Positions 1 to 5,834 of a stretch of 36,392 bases of DNA are shown piece after piece. The stretch is from a virus: positions 1 through 36,392 of the IMG/VR virus record IMGVR_UViG_3300020215_000100; one strand, written 5' to 3'. The number at the start of each line of letters is the position of its first letter. Position 1 is the stretch's first letter. The notes under the pieces are model-generated. The model was not told where the DNA came from. It did no database searches and worked only from the letters and a program-made list of their open reading frames with translations. Position numbers and translations under genes: made by a program.

Positions 1-94
1 CATCTGCCCGCCCGCGCTCGTACGCCTCTTGCGTGGGTGACTTTGCGGGGGCATTAAACGCCTCGATCATACGCATGCGATCGTAGTCTTTCAC
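1..94 (-). CDS. Partial hypothetical protein, 3' end outside the window
   Basis: The first 31 codons of a leftward gene are visible and the rest lies to the left of the window. It starts with GTG at 94, whose bases overlap the TGA stop of the upstream gene (GTGA), so the two are probably translationally coupled. The visible peptide begins MKDYDRMRMIEAF and is charged and helical-looking. In-frame ATGs at 76 and 70 are alternative starts. No family was recognised. Confidence 0.55.
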   Translation of the reverse strand, partial: MKDYDRMRMIEAFNAPAKSPTQEAYERGRAD

Positions 95-1068
95 CGCCGC
101 CTCCAAATGCCCACGTAGCCGCCACCAAGGCCGCTGGCACTTGGTGACCAGCGGGACTCGCGGCGCATGTCCCTCGCATCTTGCCTGTCGATGGCGGCGG
201 ACAAGCTGCCATGGCCATGTCTTCCGCGGTTCAGCATCATCGCCATAATTTCCTTTTCCTGTCGCAGGTGCTCTGCCCAGCGCTCCTCGGGGGAGGGCTC
301 GCTTGTCTTTGGTGGCTCAATGTTGTTGCACATTTCCGTGTGGCGAGCGGGCAGGGTGCAAAATGTGTTCTTGCCGCTGCGGATGACCACGTATCCGCAT
401 ATGGGCCCCGTCGTTGGCTTCTCTTCCTCGGGGCCGCCGAGGTAGGTGATGGTGTATTTGGTGCTGCACGCCAGCGCGCCATTTTTGACGGGGACGGGAA
501 ATTCATTGTTTGTAAAGGCGTTTGGCTTTGCCACAACTGTGTGTTCGCAACCGGTCCTCGTCCTCACCCGCATCCCTGGCTTCAGGAGCTTCGGGTCGGT
601 GACGATGTCACCGGGTTTTAGTGCCGGCGTGGCTGGGGCGGACGGATCCTCACGCGGGAGGCGCTCAAAGGTCTCCTCTCCATCGAGCCCCCTGTTGTCG
701 ATTAGCCGCCAGCTGGCTTCGATGCCCGCTTCAGGGAAGTTGTTTTTTCCCGACGATATCACCCTGCACCATCGTGAGCACTCGCCGTATTGAGATGGCC
801 CCAGCACCTCTAGGACCATGCCGCTGCTGCGCGACCGAAATTTGTCCCCAACCTTAATGTCCGCGTGTGCAGCCTCCGCCTCCTCGCGCGGGAGGCGCTC
901 GGCCGGGATGTGTTCCCAGGTGTCAGACCATCGATCTAGTGTAAACGCTCCCATTCCATTTTCGTCGCGGTACAGCCTATAGCCGCCCGAGTCTAGCTCG
1001 CTGGTCGCCTCCCACGTTTCCCCGGTGACCCTGTGCCTGAACTTATCCCCTATCTTAATGTCGCTCAT
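91..1068 (-). CDS. Hypothetical protein with repeated SH3/KOW-like modules
   Basis: This 325-residue protein has no recognised function. Its first half contains two similar modules of about 65-70 residues. Module 1 begins DIKIGDKFRHR (from about residue 3) and ends ERLPREE. Module 2 begins DIKVGDKFRSR (about residue 70) and ends ERLPRED. A third, more diverged start (LKPGMRVRTRTG) appears near residue 165. The 'xGDKFRxR' opening followed by short beta-like segments suggests small beta-barrels of the SH3/KOW type, which is an inference. The C-terminal third is charged and has a glycine-rich end. The ATG at 1068 overlaps the upstream TGA (ATGA), and the stop overlaps the next gene, so this is the middle of a coupled leftward early operon. 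Confidence 0.75.
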   Translation of the reverse strand: MSDIKIGDKFRHRVTGETWEATSELDSGGYRLYRDENGMGAFTLDRWSDTWEHIPAERLPREEAEAAHADIKVGDKFRSRSSGMVLEVLGPSQYGECSRWCRVISSGKNNFPEAGIEASWRLIDNRGLDGEETFERLPREDPSAPATPALKPGDIVTDPKLLKPGMRVRTRTGCEHTVVAKPNAFTNNEFPVPVKNGALACSTKYTITYLGGPEEEKPTTGPICGYVVIRSGKNTFCTLPARHTEMCNNIEPPKTSEPSPEERWAEHLRQEKEIMAMMLNRGRHGHGSLSAAIDRQDARDMRRESRWSPSASGLGGGYVGIWRRR

Positions 1069-1475
1069 TGCGCCCCCTCCTTCTCCAGTCTCCGTTGCTC
1101 TCTGAATTTCCTGATCTGTGCTTTAGGGATGTCCCGGTGGTCTTTGCACACCATGCCAAATATCGGAGCCGCAGTATTTTTGCACCCGGGGACTGGGCAG
1201 TATTGCTTTGGCAGCTTTCTCTTAGGCCTCAACGTTTGCCCATAAAACACACCCGCTACACGAGGGGTGAGCTGTGGCGTTGGCGGGGGCACTGGCATAG
1301 CCGTAAACGCATTGTGGGGCAGCCCTGGGGCGCCCTGCCCTGGCGCCTGCACCTGGGCCCTAATAGCGTCTAATGTCTCTCTAAGGCGCTCTGTATAGTT
1401 AGCCTCGATAGCGGCCGTAAGCTCCCTCGTAAAGTTAGCTATGATGTCGTGGATGCTGAGTCTGTCATTTGGCAT
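1065..1475 (-). CDS. Hypothetical protein with C-terminal zinc-finger-like motif
   Basis: This is a 136-residue protein and the first gene of the leftward operon. It starts at ATG 1475 behind a good ribosome-binding site (GGAGG, 8 bases upstream on the minus strand). The N-terminal 50 residues look helical (IIANFTRELTAAIEANYTER). The middle is proline-rich. The C-terminal part holds CPVPGCKNTA followed by CKDH, a C-x4-C ... C-x2-H spacing that could bind zinc, and then a basic tail. DNA or RNA binding is possible. No named family was recognised. Confidence 0.75.
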   Translation of the reverse strand: MPNDRLSIHDIIANFTRELTAAIEANYTERLRETLDAIRAQVQAPGQGAPGLPHNAFTAMPVPPPTPQLTPRVAGVFYGQTLRPKRKLPKQYCPVPGCKNTAAPIFGMVCKDHRDIPKAQIRKFREQRRLEKEGAQ

Positions 1476-1578
1476 TAGCGTTACCTCCGGTTGCTATTCT
1501 GCCTATACCTATGCTTTTACGCAAGGTCTAAATCTTCTGTAATTTCAGATAACAGTAAAATATGTCAGTGGTACACTC

Positions 1579-1608
1579 TTGACACGCAATCTTTTCATAG
1601 TGGATAAT
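1579..1608 (+). promoter_or_regulatory. Sigma70-type promoter
   Basis: TTGACA at 1579-1584 is a perfect -35 box. GATAAT at 1603-1608 is a five-of-six -10 box, with an 18-base spacer. Transcription would start near A1615 and run right into the hairpin cluster, with no good start codon for about 280 bases. This is the best -35/-10 pair I found in the window. Confidence 0.7.
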
Positions 1609-1614
1609 ATACTT

Positions 1615-1840
1615 AACGCGTGCGCGGGTCAGAGCTGAGGCTATCGCAGATAGCCGAAGCAAGAGGCAACCACAGGTTGCCGGTAGCCCTAAGCGCTGCT
1701 TGCGCGCGACGCCGCTCGGTACTGGGCTTCCCAGAGAGCGCAAGCGAACACCAACCGTCCGGGCCCTGGGATAGGCAGTAGGTTTGATGGCCGCTTTTGG
1801 TGATGGGTGTGCCGCTAAGCTTTGCTTAGCTGGCCCTGCA
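1615..1840 (+). ncRNA. Candidate structured non-coding RNA (hairpin array)
   Basis: Directly downstream of the 1579-1608 promoter lie several perfect stems with three-base loops. They are GGCTATC/GATAGCC at 1639-1655 (loop GCA), GGCAACC/GGTTGCC at 1665-1681 (loop ACA), CTGGG/CCCAG at 1722-1734 (loop CTT) and GCTAAGC/GCTTAGC at 1814-1830 (loop TTT). The first stem extends through a tandem GA/GA mismatch to GCT/AGC (1634-1660), a typical sheared G-A RNA motif on the plus strand. GCTTGCGC (1698-1705) can pair with GCGCAAGC (1738-1745), enclosing the CTGGG hairpin. GGGTC (1626-1630) can pair with GGCCC (1832-1836) to close the whole set. No known RNA family was recognised. The ends are estimates, and a DNA-level role such as a replication origin is the main alternative. 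Confidence 0.45.
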
Positions 1841-1883
1841 ACCTTGAGTGACGATTCCGGTAGCTGCGTCAATGTTGGCGGGC

Positions 1884-1889
1884 TATAAT
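1884..1889 (+). promoter_or_regulatory. TATAAT -10 box, possible leaderless start
   Basis: A perfect TATAAT ends 7 bases before the ATG at 1897. If it is used, the transcript would begin at or next to that ATG and be leaderless. No good -35 box is visible at 16-18 bases upstream, so the call rests on the -10 box and its spacing. Confidence 0.4.
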
Positions 1890-1896
1890 GCTGACT

Positions 1897-2082
1897 ATGG
1901 GCAAGCGAGTCTCCGGGCGGAAGCGGAAGACTAAGAGCATTAAGGTGGACTGGCCGCCCGAGACGTTCGCCAGGTTGATTCAGGATGGCTTAATACGCGT
2001 GCTATCAGCGGAATTGACCCCATTGGGCGAGCAGGCGGTTAGGGACTATGTGAACGCGCTAGAGGCCACTAATGGCCGGTAG
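1897..2082 (+). CDS. Small basic hypothetical protein
   Basis: This protein of about 61 residues has a very basic N-terminus (GKRVSGRKRKTKSIK) and a helical C-terminal half. It may bind nucleic acid, but no family was recognised. Two in-frame ATGs compete. The one at 1888 lies inside the TATAAT box, whereas 1897 fits a leaderless transcript from that box, so 1897 is preferred. Neither has a clear ribosome-binding site. The gene overlaps the next one by 11 bases and opens a three-gene rightward operon. Confidence 0.6.
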   Translation: MGKRVSGRKRKTKSIKVDWPPETFARLIQDGLIRVLSAELTPLGEQAVRDYVNALEATNGR

Positions 2083-2308
2083 CTCACAATCAATCAAAGA
2101 CCGCGCGATGCATAGGCTTACCATGCGCCAGGTCGCAAATGGCCTTGGCGTTACCTGGCGTACTGTTAAAGCCTGGATTAATAGGGGCTGGCTTAGCGCC
2201 TCGAGGCCCGGCAATGGCCGCGTAGTACTGATTAGGCGTGCTGCTATTAGGCGGCTATTACGAGAACACCCGGAGATAGCTATGAGGACTGGGTTTAAGG
2301 GGCTGTGA
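2072..2308 (+). CDS. Helix-turn-helix DNA-binding protein (MerR/excisionase-like)
   Basis: A 78-residue protein. Residues about 15-65 form a winged helix-turn-helix of the MerR/excisionase type. The segment TMRQVANGLGVTWRTVKAWI matches the helix-turn-recognition helix pattern, followed by a short wing (GNGRVVLIRR) and a last helix (AAIRRLLREHPE). Proteins of this fold act as phage early regulators or as directionality factors. No integrase is seen in the window, so a regulator is more likely. The ATG at 2072 has AGAGG six bases upstream. A second ATG at 2108 would give a shorter protein still containing the domain. The stop overlaps the next start (TGATG). Confidence 0.75.
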   Translation: MAGSSQSIKDRAMHRLTMRQVANGLGVTWRTVKAWINRGWLSASRPGNGRVVLIRRAAIRRLLREHPEIAMRTGFKGL

Positions 2309-2766
2309 TGGGTTGCGATGGCTGCGGGCTACTGCACATTGCAGGTAATTGCCCATGGGCGGAGGATGAGCAGCCGGAGGCTGCGAAGCCTGTGTCGCTG
2401 TACGGGGCCATTGTTGGTTGTAACGTTGTCGTCTGCATGGACTGCGGCGCTTGGCATGACTGTGATCCGGGGTCTAGCGAGATGGGCGAGGATGTATTAG
2501 CTGCCGCCCGTAAGGTCATGGATGACCATGCAGATGCGTTTAAGGCGCTGGCTAATGGTGCGCTGGATATGGTGCAGGGTGATGCGAGGAGGACGATGAA
2601 GGGCGAGAGGAGGACGTCGCAAGCGCCACATGCATCCAGGTCCCAGAAACATCGCTCTGCAAATTCAGCGCCAACTACAGAGCAGGCGAAATCCCCACAC
2701 AGCCCCACTGAACACAAGCGCAGCGCTGGCAGGGCCAAGCGCAAGCGCAGTACTAAGCGTGCGTAA
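2308..2766 (+). CDS. Hypothetical protein with N-terminal Cys/His motifs and basic tail
   Basis: A protein of about 152 residues. The first 55 residues contain CDGCGLLHIAGNC and CMDCGAWHDC, two Cys/His-rich clusters likely to bind zinc. The middle is a helical acidic segment. The last 60 residues are low-complexity, rich in K, R, S and T, which suggests nucleic-acid contact or a disordered tail. The start at ATG 2308 overlaps the previous stop and has AAGGGG about five bases upstream. A GTG at 2305 is an alternative. No family was recognised. It is the last gene of this operon. Confidence 0.7.
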   Translation: MGCDGCGLLHIAGNCPWAEDEQPEAAKPVSLYGAIVGCNVVVCMDCGAWHDCDPGSSEMGEDVLAAARKVMDDHADAFKALANGALDMVQGDARRTMKGERRTSQAPHASRSQKHRSANSAPTTEQAKSPHSPTEHKRSAGRAKRKRSTKRA

Positions 2767-2855
2767 TCATTGGTGCGCGTCGTATCTGTGTTGTGGAACA
2801 TTGATAGTCTGACTGTAGGTGCTGCGTTGCTCATTGGCACGTGGATTGCTTAACT

Positions 2856-2907
2856 CGCAGATTGACCCGGGGGGTCTGCGTAACCCACATATACCCCCGG
2901 GTGGGGG
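2856..2907. terminator. Hairpin pair between convergent genes (possible terminator)
   Basis: Two hairpins lie in the 190-base gap between the rightward operon (ends 2766) and the leftward endonuclease gene (ends 2959). One is CGCAGA/TCTGCG at 2856-2880. The other is CCCCC/GGGGG at 2894-2907 with loop GGGT. The position fits transcription termination from both sides, but neither is followed by a clear T-run, so function is inferred from position and pairing. Confidence 0.4.
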
Positions 2908-2958
2908 AAAGTGCGGCGACAAAAACGCTATCGGCTCACTGTGTCCACATGGGAAGGG

Positions 2959-3684
2959 TCAGGCAGTCTCTTGGCTCACCGCGTAGAACCTGGCCAAGTA
3001 TTCAGCAGCGGACGCGCAGCGATTTACACAGTTACGCAGATTCCCGATCGCTAGGTTACAGCTAGAGCACAGCAGGCCCCGGACAATACCGGTCTGGTGG
3101 CAGTGGTCGATAACCAGTTCCTCGGCTGTGCCACAGATGGCGCATAGTCCATCCTGGGCCTTACTCATTCCCGTGTACTGTTCTTCGCTAAGGTCATATT
3201 GCTTCAGCCGTCGAAGCAGGCGCACCCGGTCGATACAAGCCCGACATTTGCGCCGCTTACCAGGGGCCTCAAGCGGAGTTTGGCACGCCTCGCAAACGCG
3301 AACGCCGCCCACCCTGGACTTGACCTTTTTCAAATGGTTACATCGCAAAGAGCAAAATCGCGCCCTGAAGGCCTGGAATTGTATGCCACAGGTTTCGCAC
3401 ACAAATGTTTTCTTTGGGCGCCTAACATACCACGCATACTCACCCTGCCGCCTGCATGGGACCGAGCAGTACGTGCCGGCAATAAACTGGGTCTTAAACC
3501 CCGCGCCACACACCTTGCAGGTTTTGTCAAAAACATCTGGCACCGCATCGCCGCGGTTCACATGTTCCATAATTAGCGCCACGTACTCCTGTCGACGGCG
3601 CTCCCGTGCCCTGTTTTTGCAAGGTTTCGAACAGTAGGCGGCGCCACCGTTAACCTCGGCGCTGCATTCCTTGCACAGCCTCAC
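2959..3684 (-). CDS. Endonuclease VII-family nuclease with four N-terminal zinc ribbons
   Basis: A 241-residue protein. The C-terminal domain (about 165-240) matches the recombination endonuclease VII / His-Me finger family: C181-x2-C184, the catalytic-type DHCH motif (D193, H194, H196), then GLLCSSCN with C206 and C209. Family members resolve branched DNA or act as homing-type nicking enzymes. Ahead of it are four Cys-rich units: C4/C7/C18/C22, C56/C59/C73/C77, C96/C99/C111/C115 and C131/C134/C147/C150, each likely to bind one zinc. Such a tandem set is unusual next to this nuclease domain. It starts with GTG at 3684 behind a purine-rich site. It stands alone on the minus strand between two rightward groups, as mobile nuclease genes often do. 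Confidence 0.85.
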   Translation of the reverse strand: MRLCKECSAEVNGGAAYCSKPCKNRARERRRQEYVALIMEHVNRGDAVPDVFDKTCKVCGAGFKTQFIAGTYCSVPCRRQGEYAWYVRRPKKTFVCETCGIQFQAFRARFCSLRCNHLKKVKSRVGGVRVCEACQTPLEAPGKRRKCRACIDRVRLLRRLKQYDLSEEQYTGMSKAQDGLCAICGTAEELVIDHCHQTGIVRGLLCSSCNLAIGNLRNCVNRCASAAEYLARFYAVSQETA

Positions 3685-3709
3685 CCTTCTTCCCTGTCTC
3701 CTCTTCGCG

Positions 3710-3723
3710 TGTTAATATTAACA
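3710..3723. promoter_or_regulatory. Perfect 14-bp palindrome in a divergent promoter region
   Basis: TGTTAATATTAACA is its own reverse complement. It sits in the 51-base gap between the leftward endonuclease gene (start 3684) and the rightward gene (start 3736). In both directions it reads TG-T-TAATAT, an extended -10-like sequence, so the same 14 bases could give a promoter on each strand. It could also be an operator for a dimeric repressor. Confidence 0.5.
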
Positions 3724-3735
3724 TAGAATTACCAA

Positions 3736-4056
3736 ATGGACGCCGCTAAGTCCCTTCGCATCGAAGCGTACATGGCCCACCTGAACATGTACGAGCAGGC
3801 AGAGCGCGAATGGGGCGCAGGGGACCCCCAGTGCGAACGTTGGTGGCGCCGGCTGCAGGAAATGGACGCCCGGCTCACCCGCCATGACAAGAAGCTCATC
3901 GAACAGATGCTGGCAGAACGGGACGCCAAGCGGGCGGCAGATGCCGAAGAAGGCCGAAGGTTCGCCCAGATGGTCAGGGAACGCCTTAAAGAGGACCAGG
4001 AATGGCGCGAGGGGCGCCCTTCGGGGCCCCAAGAGCGCAAGGTAGTAGGAAAATAG
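3736..4056 (+). CDS. Charged helical hypothetical protein
   Basis: This 106-residue protein is rich in E, R, K, W and M and predicted by eye to be almost wholly helical, with coiled-coil potential from about residue 35 to 90 (LIEQMLAERDAKRAADAEEG). No family was recognised. It has no clear ribosome-binding site upstream of ATG 3736, which lies only about 17 bases after the palindromic -10-like box. A GC-rich hairpin begins at the last base of the stop codon. Confidence 0.65.
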   Translation: MDAAKSLRIEAYMAHLNMYEQAEREWGAGDPQCERWWRRLQEMDARLTRHDKKLIEQMLAERDAKRAADAEEGRRFAQMVRERLKEDQEWREGRPSGPQERKVVGK

Positions 4057-4082
4057 GGGTGCACCCGCGGGTGCAGTCCCCC
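4056..4082. terminator. GC-rich palindromic hairpin after 3736-4056
   Basis: TGCACCCGCGGGTGCA at 4060-4075 is a perfect 16-base palindrome flanked by GGGG (4056-4059) and CCCC (from 4078), so the stem can extend to about 12 pairs. It immediately follows the stop codon. No T-run follows, so it may be a weak terminator or an mRNA 3' end protector. Confidence 0.45.
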
Positions 4083-4119
4083 TGACGCCTTAAAAGTGAG
4101 CTAATTGCTTCCGATGCAG

Positions 4120-4128
4120 TGTGATAAT
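4120..4128 (+). promoter_or_regulatory. Extended -10 promoter element
   Basis: TGTGATAAT fits the TGn-TATAAT extended -10 form with one mismatch. It lies 20 bases upstream of the TTG start at 4148 and just after the 4056-4082 hairpin, in an AT-rich patch. No convincing -35 box is visible. It would drive the chain of small genes from 4148. Confidence 0.45.
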
Positions 4129-4147
4129 TGTAACTTGAAGTAATAAA

Positions 4148-4339
4148 TTGCGCACCCGAGAATATTTCTGCTACTTATGCGCCTGCCGATTGGAGGAGCC
4201 GCCGGCGCTCGTGGGTGAGCCGACGTTGTGCGGGGACTGCTTAGAAGATTTGGATAACGACTTAGTGATCCGGGAGCTGTCCCGTGACGAAAAGACGGAC
4301 CCTGGGGTGGGTCCATACGTAAAAGTGAGGGGAATTTGA
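4148..4339 (+). CDS. Small zinc-ribbon protein
   Basis: A 63-residue protein. FCYLCACRLEE followed by LCGDCLEDL gives a C-x2-C ... C-x2-C arrangement with about 18 residues between the pairs, a zinc-ribbon-like knuckle. The rest is acidic. There is no in-frame ATG before the motif, so the TTG at 4148 is the most likely start, although its ribosome-binding site is weak. The stop overlaps the next start (TGATG). It is one of several short Cys-rich proteins in this cluster. Target and role are unknown. Confidence 0.6.
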   Translation: MRTREYFCYLCACRLEEPPALVGEPTLCGDCLEDLDNDLVIRELSRDEKTDPGVGPYVKVRGI

Positions 4340-4686
4340 TGGGAATGAATCGTCGGGGCTTTTTAGGGGTCGTTGGGGCGGCTGCCGTTGCGCCGAAGGC
4401 GGCATTTTCTGCCCCACGTGATGATTCGGCGTACCTCCAGGGGCTGATTGATAAGGCGGCCAAATCAGACCGGCGCGTTATCATGCCACATGGGACATTT
4501 TATCTGCACAGGGGGCTAACGTTCCCCCCTGGCAATTGGTACGTGTCTGGTAGCGGCTCGAAACTCATTGTTCACTGTGACGAAGCAGCGCTGATGTTCA
4601 CCGGATCTAGCACAGTGCACTGTTCGGGCTTTTGGTTCGAGTTGGCGGCGCCTACCAGTTGCGCCGCGATTTTGATGAGGGGTTAA
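4339..4686 (+). CDS. Short beta-helix (pectate-lyase-like) protein with Tat signal
   Basis: A 115-residue protein. The N-terminus reads NRRGFLGVVGAAAVAPKA, a twin-arginine (Tat) signal with R5-R6, a hydrophobic stretch and a possible cleavage site after AFSA (about residue 25). The remainder looks like the N-terminal cap and first rungs of a pectate-lyase-3 type beta-helix: YLQGLIDKAAKSDRRVIMPH, GTFYLHRGLTFPPG, then VSGSGSKLIV. Full enzymes of this fold are several times longer, so this is a truncated or minimal form. The start at ATG 4339 has AGGGG seven bases upstream. ATG 4345 is also possible and would put RR closer to the start. An exported phage protein of this kind is unusual. It may derive from a tailspike or a host enzyme. 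Confidence 0.65.
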   Translation: MGMNRRGFLGVVGAAAVAPKAAFSAPRDDSAYLQGLIDKAAKSDRRVIMPHGTFYLHRGLTFPPGNWYVSGSGSKLIVHCDEAALMFTGSSTVHCSGFWFELAAPTSCAAILMRG

Positions 4687-4688
4687 AT

Positions 4689-4883
4689 TTGAAGTACTTA
4701 CAGCGAAGTTTTAGCGTTGGCCTGGGATCGGATGACTATAACGGCAACTATGACGCCGTTTTCGGTCGCCAAAAGGCGGTCTGTATGGGCTGCCACGGCG
4801 AAATTAGGCTAAAGGAAGGCGAAAAGGCTGTTATGCTGTGTTACGGTTGTGAATTAGAGGCCCAGGAAAAAGATGGCAAATAA
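4689..4883 (+). CDS. Small CxxC...CxxC zinc-ribbon protein
   Basis: A protein of about 64 residues. CMGCHGEI and CYGCELEA form two CxxC knuckles about 20 residues apart, typical of a zinc ribbon. The N-terminal half contains SFSVGLGSDDYNGNYDAVFG. The start is taken as TTG 4689, because GAGGGG lies about six bases before it and just after the stop of the preceding gene. An upstream ATG at 4632 would lie deep inside the 4339-4686 gene. The gene overlaps the next by 11 bases. Function unknown. Confidence 0.6.
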   Translation: MKYLQRSFSVGLGSDDYNGNYDAVFGRQKAVCMGCHGEIRLKEGEKAVMLCYGCELEAQEKDGK

Positions 4884-5088
4884 ACTGGCGTCGAAGGTAT
4901 CCGAAGCAATGAGGAAACGTGCCCTTGGCATCCGCCAGGCCGTGGAGAACCGGGCTTGGGACATCGGCCAAGGGGCCACCCCAGCAGAGCGCCTCGAGTA
5001 TGATTGGCTAATGCAATGGGCCGGAGAGATTGAGCAGGCGGTGGTCGATGAAGAGAAGCAAGAAAAACAGCAGCCGAGACGGCCATGA
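4873..5088 (+). CDS. Small helical hypothetical protein
   Basis: A 71-residue protein, all helical in appearance. The basic N-terminal part (KVSEAMRKRALGIRQAVENR) is followed by an acidic C-terminal helix and a QPRRP tail. No signal peptide or membrane segment is visible. The ATG at 4873 lies inside the previous gene, and the stop overlaps the next start, so translation is likely coupled. No family was recognised. Confidence 0.6.
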   Translation: MANKLASKVSEAMRKRALGIRQAVENRAWDIGQGATPAERLEYDWLMQWAGEIEQAVVDEEKQEKQQPRRP

Positions 5089-5279
5089 CCATCATAGAGG
5101 CATTTCGCGCCGCTAAGGCGACCGGGAAAATGCCGGCCAGGGGCAGACGGCTCGACCAAGGCCTAGCGCTAGCATGGGGCGAAATCTATGAACCCGGCAT
5201 TGGCCACTTCATGGCGCAAGCATGGAGGCCTAAGATCGAAGATATCCTCGCTGACGATTGGGAGTTGGTGGAGCCATGA
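5085..5279 (+). CDS. DUF2829/Tad2-like small protein (possible anti-defence)
   Basis: A 64-residue protein. It opens MTIIEAFRAAKATGKMPARG and closes WRPKIEDILADDWELVEP. Both ends resemble the DUF2829 family, whose members typically start with a helix 'EAL..LK.GKK..R' and end 'L.EDLLAEDWEVV'. Some DUF2829 proteins (Tad2) bind the signalling nucleotide made by the bacterial Thoeris system and block that defence. The middle of this protein is shorter and different from the usual form, so the sponge function is an inference only. The ATG overlaps the previous stop, and the stop overlaps the next ATG (ATGA). Confidence 0.5.
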   Translation: MTIIEAFRAAKATGKMPARGRRLDQGLALAWGEIYEPGIGHFMAQAWRPKIEDILADDWELVEP

Positions 5280-5581
5280 CCAAGCACAGCCCGGGGCCGT
5301 GGCAACCGACCGAGGAGCAGATTGAAGATGTGGCCATGGCCATCTTCCACACGGGCGGCGGGGCGATAGAGTGTGCCCGCAGGGCCTGGCCCATCATCGC
5401 CGCCCAGGTGCTAGAGGCGGCGGCGAGGGAGCTTGATGTTGAGGCGGATGCCTGTGAACGGGTGACCAGAGAGGCCTTACTTGACGGGCCAAACGTCGAC
5501 GGCGTGTGCACCGGGTGTCTTACTCGCTCGGCCCCTAAGACCAGGGCCATGGCCGCGCGCATCCGGGCGATGAAGCCATGA
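5276..5581 (+). CDS. Hypothetical protein
   Basis: A 101-residue protein starting at ATG 5276, overlapping the previous stop (ATGA). It begins MTKHSPGPWQPTEEQIEDVA, followed by a long helical segment rich in A and E and a short CTGC motif near residue 83. Many phages carry small proteins beginning with a similar 'SPGPW' stretch. Their role is unknown to me. The stop overlaps the next start. Confidence 0.65.
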   Translation: MTKHSPGPWQPTEEQIEDVAMAIFHTGGGAIECARRAWPIIAAQVLEAAARELDVEADACERVTREALLDGPNVDGVCTGCLTRSAPKTRAMAARIRAMKP

Positions 5582-5823
5582 CCGGGCGTAAGATGTGCGA
5601 GTATGTCTGCCAGTGGCTACAGGAAAAGCACGGCAAAACCGTAGATCCGGACGTCCTTTGGAACGCATCGCCAACAGGCGAGCTGTGGCACGTATGGGAG
5701 CTTTACGCGCAGGCAAGGCGCGAGATGGGCGATCCACTCCCTCCCCCCTGTGGTGGATGTGGCTCACTTGTTCTTGGCGAACACCACATTGATGGGTGTA
5801 CTGGCGTCAGGGGTACATCCTAG
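5578..5823 (+). CDS. Hypothetical protein with C-terminal Cys/His cluster
   Basis: An 81-residue protein starting at ATG 5578, overlapping the previous stop. The N-terminal 50 residues look helical (EYVCQWLQEKHGKT). The C-terminus has CGGCGSLVLGEHHIDGC, four possible zinc ligands or more (C58, C61, HH and a late C). It is the last gene before the 5835-5862 inverted repeat. Function unknown. Confidence 0.6.
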   Translation: MTGRKMCEYVCQWLQEKHGKTVDPDVLWNASPTGELWHVWELYAQARREMGDPLPPPCGGCGSLVLGEHHIDGCTGVRGTS

Positions 5824-5834
5824 CAATATTCGTG

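Larger units (their letters stand above)
1476..1896. other. Intergenic region between divergent early operons
   Basis: About 420 bases separate the leftward operon (ending upstream at 1475) from the rightward gene starting at 1897. I see no convincing gene in it. It holds a near-consensus rightward promoter (1579-1608), a cluster of stable-looking hairpins (1634-1834) and a TATAAT box at 1884-1889. The first 100 bases are AT-rich and probably contain the leftward early promoter, but I cannot place its boxes with confidence. Confidence 0.6.

Noticed and set aside
1681-1700. CCCTAAGCG resembles a conserved block of pistol ribozymes
   Set aside because: The upstream hairpin loop is ACA and lacks the partner needed for the pistol pseudoknot, so the rest of the motif is missing.
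1528-1872. A 114-codon minus-strand frame in the early intergenic region
   Set aside because: Composition looks random, it has no ribosome-binding site, and it runs across the promoter and hairpin cluster. The stems explain the region better.
2841-3065. A 74-codon plus-strand frame after the small early operon
   Set aside because: It crosses two hairpins and the end of the endonuclease gene and has no protein-like features.
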